A DNA stretch of 64,000 nucleotides from Roseivivax jejudonensis (lineage in GTDB: Bacteria; Pseudomonadota; Alphaproteobacteria; Rhodobacterales; Rhodobacteraceae). Below the pieces are notes generated by a model. That model was not told where the DNA came from, ran no database searches, and worked only from the letters and a program-made list of their open reading frames with translations. Made by a program: the position numbers and the translations under genes. Location: positions 62,001 to 126,000 of the forward strand of contig NZ_FWFK01000001.1 of assembly GCF_900172265.1 (NCBI RefSeq), written 5' to 3'. Numbering within the stretch: the first letter of the stretch is position 1; the number at the start of each line of letters is the position of its first letter. Below are positions 52,250 through 61,077 of the stretch, piece after piece.

Positions 52250-54211
52250 TCAGGTCCAGTTCACGACGGTGCGCTTCTCGTAGCTTTCGCGGAACTGCTC
52301 GGTTGTCTTGGGCAGCAACGCCCCGCTCTCCCAATCGAGGATGACGGCATAGCGCCGCACGGCGTCGAGCGCGTCGATCTCGCCGTCGCGGTAGAGTTTC
52401 GCGACCGCTTCGGGATCCATCCGCGCCCAACCGACACGCTCGGCCCGGATCTCGGCGCGCATGGCCTCGGTGGCGTCCGCATCGATCTCGAACTCGCAGA
52501 GCTCGGCGTCGACCTCCCGGATCGCGACGCCGTAGTCGCGCGCCGCCCGCTCGATCGAGACGTAGTCGTCGATCACGTCCTCCAGCACGCGCGCAGGGTC
52601 GCGGTCGAGCGGGTCGCCGAAGCCTCCGCCACCCGCGGTCGGACGCGCGAACTCGTCACCCGTGGAGACCGGATAGTCCGAAAAGACCGAGCCGAGCCAC
52701 TTCGCTTCGGTCTCGCCCTCGCGGCGGATCGAAAGGCCGTGCGGCATGGACGGCAGCCCGCCCTCGACGCCCCAGACCACCGCGCGCTCGCGGTCGCAGA
52801 TGTAGGACATCACCGCGTTCTCGCTCTCCAGAAGGACCGATGTCTTCTGCACGCCGCAGCCGCCGCGCCATTTCCCCGGCCCGGCGCTGTCGCGCAGGAT
52901 CTGGAACTCGGAGGTGCGCGTCGGATTGACCCGTTCGTTGCCCTCGTTCGGCTGCGACATCAGGCCGGTGCCGAAGCAGGCGGTCGTCACGTCCGAGCCG
53001 TCCTTGCCGTTGCGGCCGCCCCAGCCGCCGGGCAGCCATTCGTAGAACATGAACATCGGCTTCTCGGGCGTGCGCAGGTCGGTGCCGCCCGCAAGCAGGT
53101 ATTCGAGGTTGAACGCGCAGGCGATGGCGCGATCGGGCATGATCTCGGACCACATCTCGAAGATCGCGTTCATGATCTTCTCGAACGGCATCAGGAATCC
53201 TGTCACCGCCACCGGCCACTCGGCGCTGACAACGGTATTGTCCGGAGCGTCGATATCGATCACCCGGTAGAACCCGGAGTTGAGCGGCAGGTCGGGGAAG
53301 AAGGTCTTCATCCCCGCGACAACGGCCGAGAAGGTCGCGCCCGGCGCAGAGTTGTAGATCGACGAGATCGTTGGATGGCTGCCCGCGAAATCGTAAAGGA
53401 TCCGGTCGCCCTTGATCGTCATCTTGATGTGGATCGGGATCATGCCCTCGCCCTGCCCCGGGTCGCGGTCGATGTAGTCGACCGTTTCCCAGGTGCCGTC
53501 GGGCAGCGCCGAGATGCGCTGGCGCACGGCGCGTTCCACGTAGTCCTGAACCTCTTCCATGCCCTGCAGCACCGCGTCGCGTCCGTACTTGCCGATCAGG
53601 CGGAGCACCTCGCGTTCGGCGACCTGCGTCGCGCTCGCCTGGCTGTGAATGTCGCCGATGATCGACGCCGGATCGCGGGTGTTCGCCGCGATCATCCCCG
53701 CCACGTCATGGCAGAACTCGCCCTGCCGGAAGAGCCGGACCGGCGTGATCCGCACCGCCTCGCGAAACATGTCCCGGGCGGAGACGTCGAAGGACCCCGG
53801 CACCGACCCGCCGAGGTCCGACCAGTGACCGTTCGATTGCGAGAAGCCGACGAGCGTGTCGTCGTCGAAGATCGGCCGCACCAGCCGGACGTCGCTGAAG
53901 TGCGTGCCGCCGGCATAGGGATCGTTGATGGCATAGACGTCGCCCGGCATCATCTCGCCGCCGAAGACGCGGATCACGTCCTTGCATGTGAAATGCAGTG
54001 TGCCGACATGCACGGCGATGTCTTGGTTGCCCTGCGCGACGGAATTGCCGTCGGCATCGTGCAACCCGTTCGAAAAGTCGCGGTTATAGATCACGAACGA
54101 GTAGCAGGTGCGCAGCATCTGCTCGGACATCTGGTCGACGGCCGTGATGAACGAGTTCTTCAGCACCTCGAAGGTGACCGGATCGAGCGGTTGGGTGTTC
54201 GCGTCACGCAT
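52250..54211 (-). CDS. hyuB: hydantoinase/oxoprolinase subunit B
   Basis: A 653-residue HyuB-family protein. Motifs include DPVTFEVLKNSF at the N-terminus, SQGNQDIAVHVGTLHFT, MPGDVYAINDPYAGGTHFSDVRLV, and a C-terminal GGGGFGDPLDRDP. With HyuA it hydrolyses cyclic amides (hydantoin, 5-oxoproline, N-methylhydantoin) using ATP, or carboxylates ketones in the acetone carboxylase branch. Only A and B are present with no small gamma subunit, favouring the hydantoinase branch. It lies 3 bp after hyuA. Confidence 0.92.
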   Translation of the reverse strand: MRDANTQPLDPVTFEVLKNSFITAVDQMSEQMLRTCYSFVIYNRDFSNGLHDADGNSVAQGNQDIAVHVGTLHFTCKDVIRVFGGEMMPGDVYAINDPYAGGTHFSDVRLVRPIFDDDTLVGFSQSNGHWSDLGGSVPGSFDVSARDMFREAVRITPVRLFRQGEFCHDVAGMIAANTRDPASIIGDIHSQASATQVAEREVLRLIGKYGRDAVLQGMEEVQDYVERAVRQRISALPDGTWETVDYIDRDPGQGEGMIPIHIKMTIKGDRILYDFAGSHPTISSIYNSAPGATFSAVVAGMKTFFPDLPLNSGFYRVIDIDAPDNTVVSAEWPVAVTGFLMPFEKIMNAIFEMWSEIMPDRAIACAFNLEYLLAGGTDLRTPEKPMFMFYEWLPGGWGGRNGKDGSDVTTACFGTGLMSQPNEGNERVNPTRTSEFQILRDSAGPGKWRGGCGVQKTSVLLESENAVMSYICDRERAVVWGVEGGLPSMPHGLSIRREGETEAKWLGSVFSDYPVSTGDEFARPTAGGGGFGDPLDRDPARVLEDVIDDYVSIERAARDYGVAIREVDAELCEFEIDADATEAMRAEIRAERVGWARMDPEAVAKLYRDGEIDALDAVRRYAVILDWESGALLPKTTEQFRESYEKRTVVNWT

Positions 54212-54214
54212 GGC

Positions 54215-56242
54215 TCAGCCCTTCGTGTGGATGCGGATGTTCATGTAGGCGTCGACCTCGGCGCGCATGCCGGGCGGGACAACGATGGTGGAGTCGACCT
54301 GTTCGACGACAGCCGGACCGGTGATTTCCGCGCCCGCCGTCAACGTATCGCGGACGTGGATGCCGGCATCATGGCGGGTGCCGTCGAACCAGACCGCGCG
54401 TGTCGACGCTGGTTCGGGACTGTGGGTCTTCACGTCCGATTTGGGAAGCTCCGCCTTGGGCACGACGCCGGTGGCCTTGACCGCAACGCGGAAGAGCGAC
54501 ACCGGCGCGTCGCGGCGCGCGAAGTTGTACTCGCGCTCGTGTGCGGCGTGAAACGCGTCGGTCAGTTCGGAAATGCTGGTGATCTCGGGCGGAGCGGACA
54601 CCTCGAGCGACCGCCATTGCCCGTGATACATCATTTCGGACGAGCGCTGGAACACCATGTCCGCGGGCGACACCCCCTCCTTTTCGAGCTGCGTGCGGGC
54701 GTCGTCCTCGATGCGGCGGAACGCGGCTTCGAGATCGGCCGGATCGGTCGTCGCGGCGGGCTGCATGAAGCTGTCTGAGAAATCATGCTGGATGTCGACG
54801 AGCAGGCAGCCCAGCGCCGAGGTCACGCCCGGGTTCGGCGGCACGATCACGGTCGGGATCGACAGCTCGCGCGCGATCGCGGCGCCGTGGAGTGCGCCCG
54901 CGCCACCGAACGCGCAAAGCGCGAAGTCGCGCGGATCGTAGCCGCGCGTGATCGACAGCAGGCGCACGGCGTTCGCCATGTTCGCGTTCGCCACACGCAC
55001 GATCGCCTCGGCCGCCTCGTGAAGCTCCATCCCGAAGGGCTCGGCCACCGTCCGGCGCACCGCGGCCTCGGCCAGCTCGGGGTCGAGCGTGATCTTGCCC
55101 CCCGCCAGCGAGGTGCCGAGGCGCCCCAGAACCACGTTGGCATCGGTGTTCGTCGCGACCTCGTTGCCGTTCTTGTAACACGCGGGCCCCGGGTCGGCGC
55201 CGGCAGATTGCGGTCCGTTGCGCAGCGACCCGCCCTCGTCCTTCCAGGCCAGCGACCCGCCGCCCGCGCCGATGGTCAGAACCTCGATCGAGGGAAAGCG
55301 GATGGGGAAGCCGTATTCGATGTACCAGTCCTTGGTAATCCGCGGCTTGCCTTCGTAGCTGACCGACACGTCGGTCGACGTGCCGCCCATGTCGAAGCCG
55401 ATCGTGTTCGGAAAGCCGCAGAGATTGCCGATGAAGCGGCTCGCGATCGCGCCGGCCGCGATGCCCGATCCGGCGAGCCGCGCGGCGAAGTCGCGCACCG
55501 CGTGCGGTGTCATCACGCCGCCGCCGGTGTGCAGCAGCAGCAGCTCGCGCTCGTAGCCGCCCTCGGCCAGCTTGTCGCTGAGCCGCGAGACGTAATCGAC
55601 CACCACCGGCGAGACCACGGCGTTCGCCATCGTGGTGGAGAAGCGCTCGTGCTCGAAGATCTCCGGCATGATCTCGGCGGAGATCGATACCGGCATGTCG
55701 GGCATCTCCTCCTTGAGGATGTCGCGCATCCGCCGCTCGTTCTCGGGGTTCACGTACGAGTTCATGAAGCAGACCGCGATCGACGCGACGCCGCGCCGCG
55801 CGAGGATGCGCGCCACGCGGCGGGCATCGTCCTCGTTCAGGGATTCGAGCACGCGGCCCTCGGCATCGACGCGCTCGCGCACGGTCAGCCGATCGCGGCG
55901 CGGGATGTAGGGCTTGGCCACGTCCTTGTAGGTATCCCAGAGGTCCTCCTTGTTGGCGCGGCGGATCTCGACCACGTCGCGGAATCCCTCGGTGCAGACC
56001 ATCGCCGTGCGCGGCAGGTTGCGGGTGATCAGCGCGTTCGTCGCGACCGTCGTTCCGTGCGAGAACATCGACACATCGGACAGGTCGATCCGTCCCTGTT
56101 CGATGCCGGTCATGATGGCCTGCATCGGGTCCGACGGGGTGGACGCGGTCTTTTCGATCCGGATCTCGCCGGTGCCCTCGTCCATGATGCAGATGTCTGT
56201 GAAGGTGCCGCCGACATCGACGGCCACGCGTGTCTTGCTCAT
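54215..56242 (-). CDS. hyuA: hydantoinase/oxoprolinase subunit A
   Basis: A 675-residue HyuA protein with the actin-like ATPase motifs VDVGGTFTDICIMDE (N-terminus), FSHGTTVATNALITRNLPRTAMVCTEGFRD, GFDMGGTSTDVS and the third phosphate loop FGGAGALHGAAIARE. ATG 56242 has AGGAGAGAG upstream; a longer open frame to 56446 is not protein-like. It binds ATP and, with HyuB, opens the ring. It follows the AraC gene by 103 bp on the same strand. Confidence 0.93.
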   Translation of the reverse strand: MSKTRVAVDVGGTFTDICIMDEGTGEIRIEKTASTPSDPMQAIMTGIEQGRIDLSDVSMFSHGTTVATNALITRNLPRTAMVCTEGFRDVVEIRRANKEDLWDTYKDVAKPYIPRRDRLTVRERVDAEGRVLESLNEDDARRVARILARRGVASIAVCFMNSYVNPENERRMRDILKEEMPDMPVSISAEIMPEIFEHERFSTTMANAVVSPVVVDYVSRLSDKLAEGGYERELLLLHTGGGVMTPHAVRDFAARLAGSGIAAGAIASRFIGNLCGFPNTIGFDMGGTSTDVSVSYEGKPRITKDWYIEYGFPIRFPSIEVLTIGAGGGSLAWKDEGGSLRNGPQSAGADPGPACYKNGNEVATNTDANVVLGRLGTSLAGGKITLDPELAEAAVRRTVAEPFGMELHEAAEAIVRVANANMANAVRLLSITRGYDPRDFALCAFGGAGALHGAAIARELSIPTVIVPPNPGVTSALGCLLVDIQHDFSDSFMQPAATTDPADLEAAFRRIEDDARTQLEKEGVSPADMVFQRSSEMMYHGQWRSLEVSAPPEITSISELTDAFHAAHEREYNFARRDAPVSLFRVAVKATGVVPKAELPKSDVKTHSPEPASTRAVWFDGTRHDAGIHVRDTLTAGAEITGPAVVEQVDSTIVVPPGMRAEVDAYMNIRIHTKG

Positions 56243-56345
56243 GCGAACTCTCTCCTGTTGGCGCACGGACACAGGCAGGCGGCCGCCCGACGGGCGGACC
56301 GCGCGCCGTGGCACGCGCTGAACTCGTTGTTGGATACCGGCGGCG

Positions 56346-57296
56346 CTAGCCTGCGCCGCGGAACCGGGCCGCCTCCTTGCGGGTGGCGGTGGGCGTGCGG
56401 CCGAACCTGGCCTTGTAGTGACGCGAGAACTGCGACTGGTCGGCAAAGCCCCAGCGATAGGCGATCTCGGCCACGCTCAGGCCGGTCGGCGCGGCGCGCA
56501 GTTCCTCGTCGCAGCGGCTGAGGCGGCGGTCTCGGATATAGCCGTTCACCGAGTTGCCGGTCTCGGCGAAGAGATCCTGAAGATAGCGCAACGAGATACC
56601 GCAGGCGTCCGCCACCGTCTGCGGGCCGAGTTCGGGATCCTTGAGGTGATCCCGGATCACCTGCTCCGCCCTGTAGAGATGCGCGGCCCGAACCGACGAG
56701 CGCTGCGAACGCAGCACCCGCGCGTCGCCCTCGATCGCGAGGCAGAGCAGATCCAGAAGGTGCCGCCCCGCCGCCTCGCGCCCCGGCGCGTCGAGCCGGT
56801 CCACGTGGCTCACGGCGGCGCGCATGCTGGACAGGAAGTAGGCGCCCACGCCCTCCTGCGCGTCGAGCGTCAGACCGCCCAGACGATCGGTCGGCCCGAG
56901 CCGCGCGAGGACGCTGGCCGTGGGCACCTTCACCACCCACTGCGCATTGCGCCCGGCGTGCCAGTATTCGTAGGGAGCATCGGACCGTTCCACGAGCAGC
57001 CCGCCGGGGGCACAAGACGTGCGGCGGCGGTTCTGCGTGAAGTGCACCGGTTCGTTCTCGGGGATCGCGATCAGCAGTGAGCTGTCGCGCTCATTGAGGA
57101 AGTGGCGCCGGTGACGGCGATAGAGCACGCCGTCGCATTCGATACGGCTGAGGCCGATCACGCCGAGCGACCAGCGCTGCATGTCGCCGCCGAACGATTC
57201 CCGGTCGTGATACTCGGTCTCCAGCTCGAAATAGGTGCTGGAGACGGTCTGCTGCCATCTGTCGCCGCCGGACAGGCGAGGCTCGGGCTTTGACAT
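56346..57296 (-). CDS. AraC-family transcriptional regulator
   Basis: A 316-residue regulator with an N-terminal sensor domain (AraC-binding-like 2 type, with RHRRHFLNERDSSLLIAIPENEP) and a C-terminal double HTH (about residues 205-310; GPQTVADACGISLRYLQDLFAETGNSVNGYIRDRRL and LSVAEIAYRWGFADQSQFSRHYKARFGRTP). ATG 57296 has GGAGGAG 4-10 nt upstream, better than ATG 57356. It probably activates hyuAB, which follow on the same strand. The inducer is unknown. Confidence 0.9.
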   Translation of the reverse strand: MSKPEPRLSGGDRWQQTVSSTYFELETEYHDRESFGGDMQRWSLGVIGLSRIECDGVLYRRHRRHFLNERDSSLLIAIPENEPVHFTQNRRRTSCAPGGLLVERSDAPYEYWHAGRNAQWVVKVPTASVLARLGPTDRLGGLTLDAQEGVGAYFLSSMRAAVSHVDRLDAPGREAAGRHLLDLLCLAIEGDARVLRSQRSSVRAAHLYRAEQVIRDHLKDPELGPQTVADACGISLRYLQDLFAETGNSVNGYIRDRRLSRCDEELRAAPTGLSVAEIAYRWGFADQSQFSRHYKARFGRTPTATRKEAARFRGAG

Positions 57297-57458
57297 GTCA
57301 CTCCTCCACGGCGCCGCGATCGGGGCCGGTGCGTCGATCTTGGCAAACGATGCCACAACAGCGTCCGCGTTCTTGCCGATTCGCGCAGAAAAATTTTCCG
57401 GCGTCGCGGTCGCACCGGCACCGTGCCCGGATATCGGGCCGTCCCTGGCCGCACGGGC

Positions 57459-57764
57459 CTATTTCGGATCGAGGAGTTCGATCTCGATGAAGGCGCACTC
57501 GAAGTCGTTGCCGTTCACCACGTCATGTTCGACGCCCGCCTCGCGGAAATAGGGGACACCGGTCTTCAGGTGCGCCTCGTTGCGCGTGCCGCCCTCGGTC
57601 TCGATCACGAGCGTTCCGTCGAATTGCGGAACGACGACGTAGTCGACCGCGTGCCGATGCCAGCCGGTGTTGTCGCCCTTGCGCGGAAAGCGCCACTCGG
57701 TGACGCGCACGCGCGCATTGTCGATCATCACCGTCGGCGTCGCGGTTCCGGTCGTTTCGGTCAT
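57459..57764 (-). CDS. small cupin, BauB-like
   Basis: A 101-residue cupin with VRVTEWRFPRKGDNTGWHRHAVDYVVVP and PYFREAGVEHDVVN; His residues in GWHRHAVDY and VEHDV form the usual metal site. It resembles BauB proteins found in beta-alanine/amino-amide degradation clusters, whose function is not established. It lies 162 bp upstream of the AraC gene on the same strand and next to the hydantoinase genes, consistent with the amide-degradation theme. Confidence 0.8.
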   Translation of the reverse strand: MTETTGTATPTVMIDNARVRVTEWRFPRKGDNTGWHRHAVDYVVVPQFDGTLVIETEGGTRNEAHLKTGVPYFREAGVEHDVVNGNDFECAFIEIELLDPK

Positions 57765-57875
57765 GATGTGTTCCCCACTTGCAGCGGGGCGATGGTGGCC
57801 GATCCGAACCGCGCAATCCAGCGCGACGACGTCTCGGGCGTACCGACCCTCGCCACGCCTTCGGTGGGGCAGGTG

Positions 57876-60227
57876 TCACACGAAGAGGAAGTCGTCCACG
57901 CCGAGATCGGCCGCCCGCACGCCCGAAAGCTCGATCCGGTGGCCCGCGTATTCCACCACCGCGCCGGTCGGCGTGTCGTGGAGCGACAGCGCCTCGAACC
58001 GGCCGGCGAGCCCCGAGCCGGGCGCGTTCTCGACACCCGACAGCCGGATCAGGTCCGCGCCGAGGGCGAAGTCCGAGATCTGGTCCCGCTCTCCGGCGAT
58101 GAGGTCGTTGAACACGAAGACGTCCGCGCCGGTGCCCCCGACGAGCACGTCGTCGCCGTCGCCGCCGTTGATCGTGTCCGCGCCCGCGCCGCCCCAGACG
58201 CGATCATCGCGACCACCCCCGGCGAGGAAGTCGTCGCCATCGCCCCCGATGACGGTGTCGTCCCCCTCGCCGCCGCCGAGCGAGTCGTTGCCCGCCTCGC
58301 CATGCAGCACGTCGCGCCCGGTCCCGCCGCCGAGGCTATCGTCGCCGTCGTCGCCGATGATCCGGTCGTGATGGTACGAGCCGCCCACGGTGTCGTTTCC
58401 GGTCCCGGCGACGAGGAAATCGCCGCCGGCCCCGCCGGCGAGGCGGTCGGCGCCATCGTTGCCGTAGATCAGGTCGTCGCCGAACCCGCCGCCAATCGTG
58501 TCCGCGCCGGCATTGCCGGTCAGGGTATCGGTGCCGAGACCACCCCCGAGCAGATCGTTGCCCGCCGCGCCGTCGATATCGTCGTTTCCGTCCTTGCCCC
58601 CGATCGTATCGTTGCCCGTCCCGCCGATGACCCGGTCATCCCCGTTCCCCGTCACGCTCCGCTCCGGCATCGCCGGCTCGCGCGGATCGGCGGCGTGGGG
58701 GGTCGGCGTGTCGACGGCCTCCGAGGGCGCCCGGGCAAAGATCCGAAGCTGCAGGATCTCGCCCTCGGCAAGCGTGGCCGTCACGATTCCGTCCTCGTAG
58801 ACCGATGCCGCGGCCAGCTCCTCCAGCTGAACCTCCGAGCGATTGTGCCCGGCTTCGGCGCCATCGGCCACGCCAAGCAGGATCGCGTGCACCAGAGCGG
58901 GGCCGGACAGCAGATCCGACAGATCGATGCGCGTGGTCTCTGTCCGCGCGCTGTCCGAGGCGATGTAGACCACCGTCTCGTTCGCGTCCGAAAAGGCATG
59001 AACGTGGACCGGGCCGAGTTGGGCCTCGGTTTCGCCTCTGTCGGCCGGGTCGAGGTCGACCATCGTCTTGCCCGGCAACGCGTCGGCCATCATGCGGAAG
59101 AACACGCCGGGCGCGTTCAGCGCGGTGAACTCGAACCCGGAGGACAGCGCGTTCGGCGTGTTCTGGATCAGCGGCCAGACCTGCGCCGCAGTCACGCCCT
59201 GCGCCATGAAGGCCTCGACGATGTTGAGCATCTCGTGCGCCTGGTGCAGGCCGTAGTCGGCCCGGTCGTCGAAATGCCCGGACGACCCGGACTGGCTCCA
59301 CTCCGTGACGTGGATCCCGGTGCCCTCGAACCGCGCATCGGCGCCCCACGTCTCGCGGATGGTCGTAAGGTCGAGGTCGCGCTGGCCGTCGACCGCGGGC
59401 TCCTTCGAGTAGACATGGGCCACGATCGCATCGACGGCCGAAATTTCTTCGGCGGTGTCGAATGGCTGCATGACGATCCGGTTGGCGACGAGGCCCCAGT
59501 TCACCTCGCCGTTGCCGCGCACCACTTCGGCCCCGAGATCGAGATCGTAGGCGGCGTTGAGCGCGGCGAGGATGTCGGGCGCCGCCATGCCGTGGAATTC
59601 CGCGCTCAGGTTCGAGTGATTGAAGTTCGTGCCCATCTGCACGGCGATCTCGATGGCCTCGCCGCCCGGCACGCGCGCCAGTTCCTCGTCGATCACGGTC
59701 GCCATCTCTGCCGCCAACCGCCCGTACTCGGCGGCGCTCATCATGCCGGAGCCCCAGTATTCGTTGCCGATCTCGAAGCTGGCGACGCGCGCGTCGCCGT
59801 AGGCGCCGCCGGCGACGTCGCGTACGAACGCGCGCAGCTCGGACTCATCGATCTGCGGCACGCGGTGCCCGTCGGCGTCGCGGCGGTCCGACAGCTGATC
59901 CCGCGTCGGGATCACGATGTTCACGGCGTGCCCGTTCGCACCGGCGAACGCCATGAATTCGGACAGCGGGATAAAATCGATGACCTCCCCGGTCACGCCA
60001 TGGGTGGCGCGCGTCGCGTCTGGATCGGAGATGTCGAAATAGAATTCCGTCAGCGACCCACCGGGATAGCGCAGGTCCGTGACCCCGAGCTGGTCGATCG
60101 CCTCGGCGTAGGAGCCGTCGCCGGTCATCGCGCCGCGCGGCGCGAGCACATTGCCACCGAAAAGCCGCGCGTCCGCCATTCCACCGGCGGGCCCGTACGT
60201 TTGTATCGTGTAAGTCATCGCATGCAC
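57876..60227 (-). CDS. secreted RTX protein with glycoside-hydrolase-like TIM barrel
   Basis: A 783-residue protein. Residues about 20-410 look like a clan-A glycosidase barrel: LRYPGGSLTEFYFD, FEIGNEYWG (Asn155-Glu156, acid/base) and HVTEWS (Glu309, nucleophile). A beta-sandwich-like part follows (about 410-500). Residues about 520-705 carry some 18 RTX nonapeptide repeats (GGxGxDxxx type: GGTGNDTIGG, GGDGDDFLAG), then a C-terminal stretch ending DDFLFV, as expected for type I secretion. There is no N-terminal signal. GTG 60227 or ATG 60218 are both possible starts. T1SS genes are not in the window. Confidence 0.82.
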   Translation of the reverse strand: MHAMTYTIQTYGPAGGMADARLFGGNVLAPRGAMTGDGSYAEAIDQLGVTDLRYPGGSLTEFYFDISDPDATRATHGVTGEVIDFIPLSEFMAFAGANGHAVNIVIPTRDQLSDRRDADGHRVPQIDESELRAFVRDVAGGAYGDARVASFEIGNEYWGSGMMSAAEYGRLAAEMATVIDEELARVPGGEAIEIAVQMGTNFNHSNLSAEFHGMAAPDILAALNAAYDLDLGAEVVRGNGEVNWGLVANRIVMQPFDTAEEISAVDAIVAHVYSKEPAVDGQRDLDLTTIRETWGADARFEGTGIHVTEWSQSGSSGHFDDRADYGLHQAHEMLNIVEAFMAQGVTAAQVWPLIQNTPNALSSGFEFTALNAPGVFFRMMADALPGKTMVDLDPADRGETEAQLGPVHVHAFSDANETVVYIASDSARTETTRIDLSDLLSGPALVHAILLGVADGAEAGHNRSEVQLEELAAASVYEDGIVTATLAEGEILQLRIFARAPSEAVDTPTPHAADPREPAMPERSVTGNGDDRVIGGTGNDTIGGKDGNDDIDGAAGNDLLGGGLGTDTLTGNAGADTIGGGFGDDLIYGNDGADRLAGGAGGDFLVAGTGNDTVGGSYHHDRIIGDDGDDSLGGGTGRDVLHGEAGNDSLGGGEGDDTVIGGDGDDFLAGGGRDDRVWGGAGADTINGGDGDDVLVGGTGADVFVFNDLIAGERDQISDFALGADLIRLSGVENAPGSGLAGRFEALSLHDTPTGAVVEYAGHRIELSGVRAADLGVDDFLFV

Positions 60228-61077
60228 ATTCGTTCAGGGACGAGCAGGCACCACGATCCCGGTCCGCGCCCCGGGCGGGTGCGGTCTGCAACGGCAAACG
60301 GGATCACGTGCGCGCTGCGGACGGACGCAGCGCGGGCCAGATCGTCAGATCAGGTTGGTTCGGTGGCAGCCGGTCCTACCGGACCGCGGATACAGCCCAA
60401 GGCGGCTTCAGAAGGCTGACGTGCTGCAGGCGCTTGATGGCCGCTGCCACTATGTCGTGCGAGGTCATCGCGAAACTCCGGACTATGCACACCCGGATAT
60501 GTTTTTTCTGTTGGAGAGAAGGGTAAGATTCGGCCGGGCAAAAATGTGGCAGACCCTTCCGGAAGCTTGTCCAAACGCCCCCTTATCTGCCACGAAGTCG
60601 CGCTCCGACCGATGTTATGCGTCTAAACGATTGAATCTTGAATATTTCCCGAGTCCACATTGTGGCGAATAATGGTGTAGCTTTTTTGCGATTTTTTAAC
60701 CTTTATGCATTGCCGAACCGAGGCACCGGCTCAATCCAGCGTTTGCTCTATGCAGTTGATTTATTGGAAAGACTCGCACCGCCGCTGCATACATTTGCAC
60801 GCCGAGACGTCGGCGTAAGTCCAGAAGATTAAGGCACGCTGTCGGGCGCACCCGAACCGCCGCGTATGGCTCGCAACGTCATGGCGGCCCGACGCACCGA
60901 GGCCGGCACCATCCCGCAGGGGTTTCCGGACATGACGCAGAGCTTGCTTGAGGCGGCGGCGAGCTGTCACGACACGCCGCTGCAAGCGGATTCCTGCGAT
61001 GCTGCGTCGCAGGAAACCGGTGCTCTGGAACCAAGCCCCCCGCGCCATCGCTCCGCCCGGAATCAACGGAGAGTCCG
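60228..61077. other. 850-bp region without a convincing gene
   Basis: No open frame here resembles a protein. Part of it (about 60480-60780) is clearly AT-richer than the rest, with T6 runs near 60500 and 60682-60698. A spaced inverted repeat GTGGCAGA...TCTGCCAC lies at 60546-60593. The right end holds a 25-bp dyad upstream of the MFS gene. It probably contains the promoters for the divergent RTX and MFS genes, and perhaps decayed sequence. Confidence 0.5.
60991..61015. promoter_or_regulatory. 25-bp perfect dyad upstream of the MFS gene
   Basis: TTCCTGCGA-tgctgcg-TCGCAGGAA has 9-bp perfect arms and lies 62 bp before the MFS start. It could be an operator or an RNA hairpin in the leader. No regulator gene is adjacent. 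Confidence 0.5.

Noticed and set aside
57423-60419. 998-codon open frame on the plus strand opposite the RTX gene
   Set aside because: Long antisense frame created by the repetitive GC-rich RTX coding sequence. The minus strand gives real glycosidase and RTX motifs.
60308-60832. Short open frames in the AT-rich gap before the MFS gene
   Set aside because: None has a ribosome-binding site with a protein-like composition or a recognisable domain.
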